A stretch of DNA of 64,000 bases from Acidobacteriota bacterium (GTDB lineage: Bacteria > Acidobacteriota > Terriglobia > Terriglobales > Acidobacteriaceae), in NCBI GenBank assembly GCA_013289685.1, contig JABCZL010000001.1, positions 375,838-439,837 of the forward strand. The letters run 5' to 3'. This document shows, one piece after another, positions 25,354 to 33,576 of the stretch. Within the stretch, counting starts at the first letter, position 1; the number at the start of each line of letters is the position of its first letter. Below the pieces are notes generated by a model. That model was not told the DNA's origin and made no database searches. It was given only the letters and a program-made list of their open reading frames with translations. The position numbers were made by a program, and so were the translations under genes.

Positions 25354-25412
25354 CACCGCTAGCAGAGACGTTGCTTGCAACGGCTTCCCTGCACCGTGGA
25401 TGACCGCCCACC

Positions 25413-26279
25413 ATGAAGAATTCCGCCATTCTGCTGATCTCGTGTCCCGACCGCAAGGGAGAAGTCGCGACCATCGCCGACTTTATCTTCCGCCACAATG
25501 GGAACATCCTGCACGCCGACGAACATGCTGATGAAGAGTCGGGTCTGTTTCTGATGCGGGTCGAGTTCGATCCTAAGGACTTCGACATCGATCTTTCTCA
25601 GGAAGATCTGGCGGATTTCGGCAGGCACTTCTCCCCCGTCGCTGAAGCTTTTAATATGAAGTGGCGGCTGGCGCAGTCGTCGCAACGGCAGCGCATGATC
25701 ATTCTGGTTTCGAAGTACGACCACTGCCTGGCGGATCTGCTTTATCGTCACAAGAGCGGCGAACTTGTATGCGACATTCCGCTGATCATTTCCAATCATG
25801 CTGACAACCAGGCGATTGCCGAGTTCTACAGGATTCCTTATGCCATCGTTCCGGTGACGAAGGAAAATAAAACTCAGGCAGAGTCAAAGATTCAGGCGCT
25901 GATCGACGAGCAAAAGCCGGACTTCATGGTGCTGGCCCGTTACATGCAGATCTTGTCGAATGAGTTTGTGAACCGGTATCCGCAGCGCATCATCAACATT
26001 CATCATTCTTTTCTGCCCGCATTTGTGGGCGCTCGGCCCTACCACCAGGCGTTTGAGCGCGGCGTGAAGTTGATTGGCGCTACCAGCCATTACGTGACCG
26101 AGGTGCTCGACGACGGCCCTATCATTGAGCAGGACGTGGTGCGGGTGTCGCATCGCGATACCGTCGAAGACCTCATTCGCAAAGGGCGCGACCTGGAGAA
26201 GGTTGTGCTCTCGCGCGCGGTGCGGTGGCATGTGGAGAACCGGGTGTTGGTATATGGGAACAAGACCGTCGTGTTTTAG
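25413..26279 (+). CDS. purU: Formyltetrahydrofolate deformylase
   Basis: A 288-residue PurU: an N-terminal ACT domain (AILLISCPDRKGEVATIADFIFRHNGNI, residues 5-32 onward) and a formyltransferase fold with IINIHHSFLPAFVGARPYHQAF and GATSHYVTEVLDDGPIIEQD. The second block holds the catalytic Asp and the first the His and Asn set. It hydrolyses 10-formyl-THF to formate and THF. Length is standard. It follows the flavoprotein pair by 59 bp on the same strand. In dimethylglycine and betaine catabolism of other bacteria PurU removes one-carbon excess, so its place here next to GcvT-like and flavoproteins is suggestive. Confidence 0.95.
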   Translation: MKNSAILLISCPDRKGEVATIADFIFRHNGNILHADEHADEESGLFLMRVEFDPKDFDIDLSQEDLADFGRHFSPVAEAFNMKWRLAQSSQRQRMIILVSKYDHCLADLLYRHKSGELVCDIPLIISNHADNQAIAEFYRIPYAIVPVTKENKTQAESKIQALIDEQKPDFMVLARYMQILSNEFVNRYPQRIINIHHSFLPAFVGARPYHQAFERGVKLIGATSHYVTEVLDDGPIIEQDVVRVSHRDTVEDLIRKGRDLEKVVLSRAVRWHVENRVLVYGNKTVVF

Positions 26280-26501
26280 AATCGCCTCGCCCTCAGGGGC
26301 CCACGAAGAAATGGCGGGCTTGATCGCAGCGCTGCGAGCGCTGCGCCACCCAAATACGATAACGTTCCCTGCGCCGCGCGGAGGTGCATGTACTTCCGAA
26401 GGCCCTTTTCCTCGCGTGAGAGTCTCGCTCCGGTAGTAACTTGCACCGGAAGTAACATTTCGTTTTAACTAAGACATTAGTAAAGTTTCAGAAGGGAACT
26501 C

Positions 26502-28022
26502 TTGCTCTCGGGGGCACGTTTGGCCGAAGATCTTCGGTTTGAATTAGCCATTCTGGCGACCGTCCAGGGCTTCTACCAGAAGCTCATGCGCGACGCGCTC
26601 GGCGGGGACGTCCCCATTCCGAGCGGTCTCGACGAGGACGCGCTGCGCCATTCCGAGCGCGAACTTCCGACTACGCTTTCGCGGATGTACCGCTGGCTGC
26701 ATCTTCTGGATATGGCGATTACGCCGGCCATGGTGCGGCAGGCGCTGACTCCGGACACAGATTCTGAAGTGGCCGAGGCTCTGCTGCGGTATTTTGTGCG
26801 GCGCCGCGAACCCAGCGACGTGAACCGCGACAAGACCGACCTGATCGCAACCTTCTTATATCGCCATCCGCGGGTTCCGGGGCAGTGGGAACAAACCGGC
26901 TACGGGCTCGACGGCGCTTTGCCGCTCTCGCCTTTTGAAATCGCGCTGATTGAAATTCTGGCGGATTCTGACGTGCCCTCGCTGCCTGAGGAGCATGTGC
27001 AACTGCTGCGTCGGTTCGATCCGTTGCGCGACGAGATCGCACGCTTCCGCGACTTTAATACGTTGATCGATTCCGGCGTGATTGGGCGCGTGCGGGAATT
27101 GAAGCAGTGGCTGGATGCTTCGTTTTATCATCCCGGCGTGCTGGCGACGGTTTCCGCGCACAACGCATTCTTCGGCAAAAAGTTTGACGAGTTGTTTGTC
27201 AAGGCGCTGACCGAGATCAAGACCTTCGGACAAGCACTGGAAGAAATGGGCGGAACGATCCTGACCACGGTCGACGGCGTGGAAGTCACGGTGGACCACG
27301 TGGCGGCGATTCAAGAGAAGCAACTGCTGGAGGCGGACTACGGCAGCACGTTGGAGAAATTCCGACGGGTATCGAAATTGAAGAAGGAACTGGACCGGCG
27401 TCCGCCGATCCGGCGTTCGCTGCTCACGCCGGCGGCGCAAACATCGCGCGCAGCAGGCGGCGCGGGCGCGGCGCCCAGAGCGGCCAAAGCGGCTGCCGCA
27501 AAGGCTCCTGCCGCCGAAGTACCGGTGTTTCAACCGCCCGCCATTACGGCGCACCAACTCTCGGCGGAGGAAGGCAAACTACGGCGGGTGGAGGAGTCGA
27601 TTCGGGTCTTCGTGCGGGTCGCCGATCCGAAATACCGGCAGGTCGTGCCCATGCGCTTCTTCAACTTGACGCTAACCACCCCGGAAGCCGACGCGTACAG
27701 CGCTTCCTTCCTGGAAGAAAAAAGTCAGCGAGCCGATGTGGCCCGCACCCTGATCCGGATGGTATCGATTTCCGCGCGCATCACCACCGAGTTAGAAGAA
27801 CTGAAGCGCAGCCAGAAGATGTCTTCGCTGTGGAAACTGCATGCGGACTCTGTCGTGGTGCTGCTGGATATGGCCAGCACGACCTCCGAGGATGCGGGCG
27901 GCGTGGCCAGGACGGCCGAGGAGAGCGGCGCGGGCGAAGCGGCCCAGGCAATCCACGGGTCCGCGCAAAAGCTGCGCAACCATGCCGACGTTGCGGTGAA
28001 GACGCTCGCCAACGTGAGCTAG
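26502..28022 (+). CDS. Large conserved-looking protein of unknown function
   Basis: A 506-residue protein. The N-terminal 280 residues are mainly helical and well mixed (RFELAILATVQGFYQKLMRDAL, LSRMYRWLHLLDMA, RRREPSDVNRDKTDLIATFLYRHP). An Ala/Lys-rich linker lies around 320-350, and a C-terminal domain (TAHQLSAEEGKLRRVEESIRVFVRVADPKYRQ) follows. No signal peptide, membrane segment or catalytic motif is seen. TTG is the start, with AAGGG 6 bp upstream. It stands alone between purU and the convergent toxin gene. The function is not recognised; a cytoplasmic scaffold is one guess only. Confidence 0.7.
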   Translation: MLSGARLAEDLRFELAILATVQGFYQKLMRDALGGDVPIPSGLDEDALRHSERELPTTLSRMYRWLHLLDMAITPAMVRQALTPDTDSEVAEALLRYFVRRREPSDVNRDKTDLIATFLYRHPRVPGQWEQTGYGLDGALPLSPFEIALIEILADSDVPSLPEEHVQLLRRFDPLRDEIARFRDFNTLIDSGVIGRVRELKQWLDASFYHPGVLATVSAHNAFFGKKFDELFVKALTEIKTFGQALEEMGGTILTTVDGVEVTVDHVAAIQEKQLLEADYGSTLEKFRRVSKLKKELDRRPPIRRSLLTPAAQTSRAAGGAGAAPRAAKAAAAKAPAAEVPVFQPPAITAHQLSAEEGKLRRVEESIRVFVRVADPKYRQVVPMRFFNLTLTTPEADAYSASFLEEKSQRADVARTLIRMVSISARITTELEELKRSQKMSSLWKLHADSVVVLLDMASTTSEDAGGVARTAEESGAGEAAQAIHGSAQKLRNHADVAVKTLANVS

Positions 28023-28065
28023 GGATAATTTCTCAGTTATCAGACCCAGTTGTCAGTGCTCGGCG

Positions 28066-28491
28066 CTAGGGCGTGCGTACCTTTCGGGCAACTTCGTTTC
28101 CTAACAATATGAAATGTGCAATATTCCAGGTGTAAACCATGTCGGCCTTGGCTTTGGCGGCGCAGGCGGCTATTAGCGCGTCGTAAACCGCTCCTCCTAC
28201 AATCCCCATCCCGGCGATGCGGTTGATAGCGGCGAGATACTCATCACCGTCAAGCCACACCAACGTGAGTCTGTGCTCAACTTCTTGCACGAGCAGAGCT
28301 GCGGACTCAGCGCTCAGGCGTTGTTTTCCTGGAAACCTGGTGAGCGTCGAGTACACTTCGGCGAGGCTGTGAGCGGCACAACCGGCATTCTTACGACTCG
28401 CGGCGGCGAACGCAGTGAAGCTACGAGCATGGTGTACGTGATCTGGCAAAAGTGCCGGTACCAGGACGGAACTGTCGAAGAACCATCTCAC
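28066..28491 (-). CDS. PIN-domain toxin (VapC type)
   Basis: A 141-residue PIN-domain protein with the acidic site Asp6 (FFDSSVLVPALLP), Glu45 (SLAEVYSTLTRFPG) and Asp104 (GGAVYDALIAACA), and TWNIAHF near the end. It is expected to be an Mg-dependent ribonuclease that stops translation when free. The ATG overlaps the antitoxin stop codon by four bases (ATGA), so the two are translationally coupled. The partner is an AbrB-type antitoxin. Product and pairing are well supported; the RNA target is not known. Confidence 0.92.
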   Translation of the reverse strand: MRWFFDSSVLVPALLPDHVHHARSFTAFAAASRKNAGCAAHSLAEVYSTLTRFPGKQRLSAESAALLVQEVEHRLTLVWLDGDEYLAAINRIAGMGIVGGAVYDALIAACAAKAKADMVYTWNIAHFILLGNEVARKVRTP

Positions 28492-28793
28492 CGGCGCTTC
28501 TTCCGTCGAGAGACTCGCACGGGACCATTGCCCAGAAAGCTAAGTTCGCGCTCTCGGCGAATCTGCCGCAGTATCCCATCCGTGGCTTCGGCCGAAATCG
28601 GCTCGCCGGTGCTGAAAACCCAGATGCCTTGTTTCTTGCGCAGTCCAGATTCTCCCCTGCGTGGACGAAGCACAATGCGGTCTTCCGAGCTTTCCAGTTC
28701 CAGAGAATCTCCCGCTCGGAGTTGCATCTCATCGCGCACCGGCTTCGGCAAGACGACCCGCCCGGCCTTGTCCACGGTTAGTGTGGTATTCAT
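28488..28793 (-). CDS. AbrB/MazE-type antitoxin
   Basis: A 101-residue protein with an N-terminal SpoVT-AbrB swapped-hairpin DNA-binding domain (TLTVDKAGRVVLPKPVRDEMQLRAGDSLELE) and a charged C-terminal tail for toxin binding. The ATG at 28793 gives MNTTLTVDKAG and is preferred over the seven-residue extension. A TATAAT box lies 6 bp upstream, so the mRNA probably starts at or next to the ATG (leaderless). The operator-like repeats listed separately overlap this promoter, consistent with autoregulation. It is coupled to the PIN toxin. Confidence 0.9.
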   Translation of the reverse strand: MNTTLTVDKAGRVVLPKPVRDEMQLRAGDSLELESSEDRIVLRPRRGESGLRKKQGIWVFSTGEPISAEATDGILRQIRRERELSFLGNGPVRVSRRKKRR

Positions 28794-28830
28794 AATGGCA
28801 TTATACCATTCCATTTGCCATCCAGAATGG
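28794..28830 (-). promoter_or_regulatory. Promoter/operator of the AbrB-PIN pair
   Basis: Two inverted repeats lie directly before the antitoxin ATG: AATGG-CATTATA-CCATT at 28794-28810, and CCATT-N10-AATGG at 28811-28830. On the minus strand TATAAT (28805-28800) lies in the centre of the first repeat. Binding of the antitoxin here would block the -10 box. Confidence 0.7.
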
Positions 28831-28892
28831 CATTCGATGATTACGCCGCCGTCGCGCCCCTTTCGACTGCGGACCGCCGGCCTTCGAAAAAG

Positions 28893-28925
28893 AAAGACGG
28901 GCGACTTCTCGCCCGTCTTTTCTGA
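28893..28925. terminator. Bidirectional rho-independent terminator
   Basis: A perfect 12-bp stem (AAAGACGGGCGA and TCGCCCGTCTTT) with a CTTC loop (28905-28908). T-rich sequence follows in both directions. It lies 25 bp beyond the RNase E/G stop codon on the minus strand, so it most likely ends that transcript. Confidence 0.9.
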
Positions 28926-28949
28926 TCGCAGATGACTGCCAGCCGACAG

Positions 28950-31817
28950 CTAGTTAATGTCGAACTGCTGCTGGTGCACGGCCGGATCGCTTTTCACGAT
29001 GATGGTGCGCTTGGTCATTTCTTCCATCTCGTTCAGCAAGCGGCCATTGTTGCCCTTCAATTCCTTGGCCACATCCGGATGCACGCGCAACATGACGTCC
29101 TCGTGCTCCAAGTGCTTCGCGATCTTCCGCATCTCCACGTAAATCTCATTGCAAACCGTGGTCACCGACTTCACATATCCGGTCGACTCGCAGTACGGAC
29201 AAGGCGCGCCGATGGTGCGTTCGAGCGACTGTTTGACGCGCTTGCGGGTAATGGCGACCAGTCCAAAGTCGTTAAACTGCAGAGTCTTCGAGGGCGCGCG
29301 GTCGTGGCGGAGTTCCTCTTCGAGCGCCTGCATGACGCGCTGGCGGTTGCGGCGTTCATCCATGTCGATGAAGTCGATGATGATGATGCCGCCCAGATCG
29401 CGCAGGCGGATCTGGCGTACGATTTCTTTGATCGCGTCAACGTTGGTCTTGACAATCGTGTCTTCGAGACGCGCCGTCTTGCCAACATATTTGCCGGTGT
29501 TGATGTCGATGGCGACCAGGGCTTCGGTCTGGTTGATGACGATGTAGCCGCCGCTCTTGAGCCACACTTTCGACTTAAGCGCCTTGTTCATTTCTTCTGC
29601 GAGGCCGAATTGCTCGAACAGCGGCGTTTCTTTTGTGTAGAGCTTCACCCGCTTGACCATCTGCGGCTGGAAGCGGTTGAAGAAGCGCAGCACGCGCTCG
29701 TATTCCGGTTCGGTATCAACCCAGATCACGCTGAAATCGGACGTAACCTGGTCGCGCAGCACGCGCTCGACCACGTTGAGATCGTGGTAAATCAGCGCCG
29801 GCGGTTTCGAACTCTCGGCGCGATTCTTGATGTCCTGCCATAAGCCTTTGAGGAAGCGAATGTCAGCGCGGAGTTCCTCTTCGCTGGCGCTCTGCGCGGC
29901 CGTGCGCACGATGAAGCCTCCGTGGCCGTTCTCGCGCTCGCTCATAATGATTCTTTTCAACCGCTGGCGCTCTTCTTCGGAGGAAATCTTGCGCGAAACG
30001 CCAGTGTGATTCACCGTCGGCATGTAAACCAGGAACCGCCCGGGAAGCGCGATGTGGCTGGTGATGCGCGCGCCTTTCTTGCCGATGGGTTCCTTGGCAA
30101 TCTGAACCAGGATTTCCTGGCCTTCCTTGAGCAAGTCGCTGATCAGGGGGACCGGCGCGTTTTCCCGGCGGCGGAAACGGCCGCGGCCGCGGTCACCACC
30201 TCCGCGGCGTTGGCGATCGCGCGGACCACTCTGGCGGTCATAGCCGGGGCGCGGGCGCTGGGTGCGCTGCGTGTAACCGGCAGTTGCGGCCGGAGCGCGA
30301 ACCTCGATGCGGGCGTCGACAGTGCCGTTGCCGCGCGCTTCCGCGTCGAGCATGGCTTCCGCTTCGGCCTGGGCCTCTTCAAGTTCCAGTTCCTCGCTGT
30401 CTTCCTCAGGTTCGGCGGGAGCGCCTTCAGCGGGATGCGCCTCGCCGGACTCGGTGAGAGAGGCCTGATGAATCTCGGAGACAGTCTCGCGGGCGTCGCC
30501 ATTCAGATGTCCGGGGCCGGCCTGCGTCTCCTCTTCAAACTCCTCGTAGCCTTCATCGGACGAAGCTTCGTAATGGATGGTGCCCGCTTCTTCTTCGTCG
30601 ATGGTCTCTTCGACCATAGTGCCGGGCGCGGCGAAGACCGGGGCTTGATCCTCCCGCTGCGAACTCAGCGGCTGATCGATCTGCTGCACCTCTTCGCGGA
30701 CTTGCTCGCGGACTTCCTCTTCGTGGGATTCTTCCTGCTCAACCGTGTCCGATTCAACCGTAACGCTCGACTCTCCGGGCCAGCCGAGAGAGGGCAGGCT
30801 GGCGGCTTCGGGACGGCGGAATTCCTGATTCCAGTCGGTCGAAGTCAGGGCCGACTCCACCTGCTCGACGTGCTCTTCTTGAACCAGCCGAATGTCTTCA
30901 TGCTCCTCATGAAGGGGCTCCGCCACCTGCTCAGTGGCGGCAAAGATCGGTTCATCTTCCGGGAATGCAGCGGCCACAGGCGTAATCGGCTCGTCGTGAG
31001 TTTCAGACTCGACAGCGGTAAGTGCCTGCCGAAGCGGTGGCGGTTGCGCGACCGACTGCTGCGCGAAACGCTGATACTTCGAGATCGACTCTCCGGGCAG
31101 CAGAATCGGCTGGTATCCGGGAGGCGGGCCCGAGGGCTGGTTTCGGCTGGATTCGACCGGACGGGACGGCGCCGGCTCGATCGGGCGCGCGTAGCGCGGC
31201 TCGGGGGCGCGGTCGGAAGTTCTCTCCGGACCTCGATCCCCTGCTCCTGCCCGGTCTCCCCCTCGATCTCCTCCACGATCACGGCCATCGCCCCGGCCGT
31301 CGCGGCGTCCGCCACGGCGGCGCCGGCGTCCACGATAGCCTCCGCGCTCACGATTCTGCGAATCTCCGCCATTGACGACTTCGGTAGAGTCTGCGGCGGC
31401 GGTCGGCTGTCCCTCACTGAGGGTTTCGGCTTCGAAGGTTCCCTCGTCGGTGACGGGCAGCAACTCGGTTTCGGTACTAGCGCCATCCTGCGACGCGTCG
31501 GCCGTCTCGGTCTTCGCCGCCTGCGGCCGCAGGTCGGGCACGCTGCGCGTGGCCGGGATGACGTCGGTCAGATCGTCGTCGTGCTCCTCCAACTCCATAA
31601 AGTCGGAAACGTAGAGGAAGGCGTCGCGCTCCAGGCCGATGTCGACGAAGGCCGACTGCATGCCAGGCAGCACGCGGGTTACGCGGCCTTTGTAGATGGA
31701 TCCCGCTAAGGTGTACTCGTTCTCGCGCTCAAGATAGACTTCCGCGAGCAGATCGTCTTCCACCAGACCCACCTTGGTTTCGTGGGGCGTGGAAGAGACA
31801 AATAATTCTTTGTTCAT
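28950..31817 (-). CDS. rng: Rne/Rng-family ribonuclease with a large insert in the S1 domain
   Basis: A 955-residue RNase E/G. The S1 domain starts normally (GSIYKGRVTRVLPGMQSAFVDIGLERDAFLYV), is broken near residue 80, and resumes near 555 (LISDLLKEGQEILVQIAKEPIGKKGARIT). The inserted 470 or so residues are acidic and Pro/Gly/Arg-rich, with RGRRRRRGGRRDGR and similar runs, and look disordered. The catalytic core is intact: VAIDINTG and IIIIDFIDMD supply the metal-binding Asp/Asn, and CPYCESTG the zinc-link Cys. It processes rRNA and mRNA. GGAG lies 6 bp before the ATG. It follows the rod-shape operon, an arrangement that recalls mreBCD-rng of enterobacteria. Confidence 0.93.
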   Translation of the reverse strand: MNKELFVSSTPHETKVGLVEDDLLAEVYLERENEYTLAGSIYKGRVTRVLPGMQSAFVDIGLERDAFLYVSDFMELEEHDDDLTDVIPATRSVPDLRPQAAKTETADASQDGASTETELLPVTDEGTFEAETLSEGQPTAAADSTEVVNGGDSQNRERGGYRGRRRRRGGRRDGRGDGRDRGGDRGGDRAGAGDRGPERTSDRAPEPRYARPIEPAPSRPVESSRNQPSGPPPGYQPILLPGESISKYQRFAQQSVAQPPPLRQALTAVESETHDEPITPVAAAFPEDEPIFAATEQVAEPLHEEHEDIRLVQEEHVEQVESALTSTDWNQEFRRPEAASLPSLGWPGESSVTVESDTVEQEESHEEEVREQVREEVQQIDQPLSSQREDQAPVFAAPGTMVEETIDEEEAGTIHYEASSDEGYEEFEEETQAGPGHLNGDARETVSEIHQASLTESGEAHPAEGAPAEPEEDSEELELEEAQAEAEAMLDAEARGNGTVDARIEVRAPAATAGYTQRTQRPRPGYDRQSGPRDRQRRGGGDRGRGRFRRRENAPVPLISDLLKEGQEILVQIAKEPIGKKGARITSHIALPGRFLVYMPTVNHTGVSRKISSEEERQRLKRIIMSERENGHGGFIVRTAAQSASEEELRADIRFLKGLWQDIKNRAESSKPPALIYHDLNVVERVLRDQVTSDFSVIWVDTEPEYERVLRFFNRFQPQMVKRVKLYTKETPLFEQFGLAEEMNKALKSKVWLKSGGYIVINQTEALVAIDINTGKYVGKTARLEDTIVKTNVDAIKEIVRQIRLRDLGGIIIIDFIDMDERRNRQRVMQALEEELRHDRAPSKTLQFNDFGLVAITRKRVKQSLERTIGAPCPYCESTGYVKSVTTVCNEIYVEMRKIAKHLEHEDVMLRVHPDVAKELKGNNGRLLNEMEEMTKRTIIVKSDPAVHQQQFDIN

Positions 31818-32311
31818 CGAACACTCCGGTCCCGCCGACGCATTACCGAGGTCGGTCGGGCTTCACCGGGGTGGAGTCAGGAGAGGTGCGGGAGGATGAA
31901 GAGAAGAGCGTCGCGAGCCCCGAACCGGGGGACAGACGGGGCCAGAGAGTTGTTCTCTGCGCCGAGTCCGCTGCACAAGCTTGGGAATCTTTTGCACTTA
32001 TCGCTTTAACTTCTGCCGGGGTTTGTGACCGCACTCTCAGACCCAACTTGGGTCGGGGGGCCGTTCCCTGCCCGGCTGCTCAGCTTCAATCCTGCCCGGC
32101 CTTCTGCTGCTCGACTAGCCGGTGAAATGCCCCCTTTACGCGGGGGCGATCGATATTTTTTGGGGCTGCGCCTGCGAGCGCAGCAACTGCAATCCTGCCG
32201 TCCTGCCGTAACTCTTTTGTTAACCCCGCTGTTCCTGAACCCGTTGCTTCTGAAATCTGTTCCGTTCTAACCGGCTCGGCTTAACTGGCTCACCCAGACT
32301 AGCCCACCCAG
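31818..32311. other. Long gap upstream of the RNase E/G gene
   Basis: No gene is seen in these 494 bp. The stretch is likely to hold the promoter and leader of the RNase gene (minus strand) and contains a hairpin GCCCCC-N7-GGGGGC (32129-32147) with a T run shortly after on the plus strand. A long leader would fit autoregulation as known for RNase E, but this is conjecture. Confidence 0.5.
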
Positions 32312-33409
32312 TTAGTTCACGAAGCGGCGCATACGAACATTCATAACCATCCCCAGCGCCAGGAACATGAACAACACAGAAGACCCACCATAACTCATCA
32401 GCGGCAGGGGTATTCCGGTGACCGGCATAAAGCCAACCACCATGCCGACATTGACCAGGATATGGAAGCTAAGCACAGCCACCACACCCATCACCACAAA
32501 CGTGCCAGCGCGGTCGGGCGCTGTTTGCGCGTTCTGGGTCAAACGCATCAGCACAACAAAGTATACCAGCAGAACCCCGAGCGCGCCTACGAATCCATGT
32601 TCTTCGGAAAACGCAGCGAAAATGAAGTCCGTTTGGGGAACTGGGAGGAAAGCACCGTGTGTTTGCGAGCCTTTGCCGCCCCAAAGGCCTCCGGAACCCA
32701 CGGCAATCTTGGATTGCTCAACTTGGTACCCCGAGCCTTGCGGATCGAGTTCGGGGTCGATGAAACTGGTTAACCGTTGCTTCTGGTAGGACTTCAGTAC
32801 GTGAACGCGGGGGACAAGAAATACTGCCCCAATGCCGATTCCCGCCAGCAGAGCTACCGTGAGCCCCTGCTTCCACTGCAACCCGCCCAGAAAGACTCCC
32901 ATGACGGCGATAGGGACGTAGGTAAGGGCCGTGCCGAGGTCGGGTTGGGCCAGGACCATCAGCAGGGGAAAACCGACCATGGCCCCCGCCTTCATGAAGT
33001 CGGACCAGGATAGTTCGCGCTGCCGCATGTCAGCAAAATACTTGGCGACAGCGAGGATCAGGATGAGCTTGACCCATTCGGAAGGCTGGAAGTGGTTGCC
33101 GCCCGGCATTTTGATCCAGCGCTTCGCTCCCAGAGCCTTGGTTCCAAACACCAACACGGCCATCAAGGAGCCGACGCCGGCGATGTAGAACCAGTGGATC
33201 TGGTCGAGCAGCGCCTGGTAGTTGATCAGGCTGACCAGGAACATCGCGCCGACGCCCGCCAACACCCAGTAAATCTGGCGGATATGCGCCCCGGCAAACT
33301 TGGTATGCACGGTAGCGCTGTGGATTTCCATGACGCCTAAGCCGCAAATGAGGAGCACGAAGCCCAGAAGGACCCAGTCGAAGTCGCGGTATGAAACGTA
33401 GCGTGCCAT
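32312..33409 (-). CDS. rodA: Rod shape-determining peptidoglycan polymerase RodA
   Basis: A 365-residue SEDS protein with about ten membrane helices. HFQPSEWVKLILILAVAKYF and LMVLAQPDLGTALTYVPIAV hold the conserved Asp region of the glycosyltransferase site, and GFMPVTGIPLPLMSYGGSSVLFMF is the C-terminal signature. It polymerises lipid II in the elongasome with the PBP2 encoded just upstream. The start codon is preceded by the repeat TCGTTAGTCGTT (in complement), and no ribosome-binding sequence can be seen in the 30 bp upstream. It is the last gene of the mreB-mreC-mreD-mrdA-rodA operon. Confidence 0.95.
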   Translation of the reverse strand: MARYVSYRDFDWVLLGFVLLICGLGVMEIHSATVHTKFAGAHIRQIYWVLAGVGAMFLVSLINYQALLDQIHWFYIAGVGSLMAVLVFGTKALGAKRWIKMPGGNHFQPSEWVKLILILAVAKYFADMRQRELSWSDFMKAGAMVGFPLLMVLAQPDLGTALTYVPIAVMGVFLGGLQWKQGLTVALLAGIGIGAVFLVPRVHVLKSYQKQRLTSFIDPELDPQGSGYQVEQSKIAVGSGGLWGGKGSQTHGAFLPVPQTDFIFAAFSEEHGFVGALGVLLVYFVVLMRLTQNAQTAPDRAGTFVVMGVVAVLSFHILVNVGMVVGFMPVTGIPLPLMSYGGSSVLFMFLALGMVMNVRMRRFVN

Positions 33410-33410
33410 T

Positions 33411-33439
33411 CAGTCGTTAGTCGTTAGTCGTTGGTCAGC
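33411..33439. repeat. Iterated TCGTTAG word before rodA
   Basis: CAGTCGTTAG, TCGTTAG and TCGTTGG follow each other directly, one base from the rodA start codon. The same word occurs before mrdA at 35551, there with an inverted partner. No partner was found in this gap. Confidence 0.75.
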
Positions 33440-33457
33440 TACAAATCAAAACGTTCT

Positions 33458-33518
33458 GTCATCCTGAGCGAAGCATCAGCTTCGCAAAGCGAAGGTGATG
33501 CGCAGTCGAAGGACCCCG
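33458..33518. repeat. REP-like palindrome (TCATCCTGAGCG type)
   Basis: A 61-bp element beginning GTCATCCTGAGCGAAGC and ending AAGGACCCCGCG. Its centre is a hairpin GCATCA-GCTTCGC-AAA-GCGAAGG-TGATGC. The ends resemble the arms of the GIY-YIG element at 21404 in design (TCATCC near one end, AGGA/AGGGA near the other). It lies between mrdA and rodA. Confidence 0.65.
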
Positions 33519-33576
33519 CGTTCGGCGGCACCCACCAAAGGCCCGTCCAGGAGTTCTCACAATGCCGTTTGCAACC

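Noticed and set aside
29922-31709. 595-codon open frame on the plus strand opposite the RNase E/G insert
   Set aside because: It mirrors the low-complexity insert of the RNase gene, has biased composition (Arg/Ala/Leu-rich), no ribosome site and no recognisable motif.
31818-32311. tRNA or small RNA gene
   Set aside because: No cloverleaf or conserved T-arm pattern could be formed; only one GC-rich hairpin is present.
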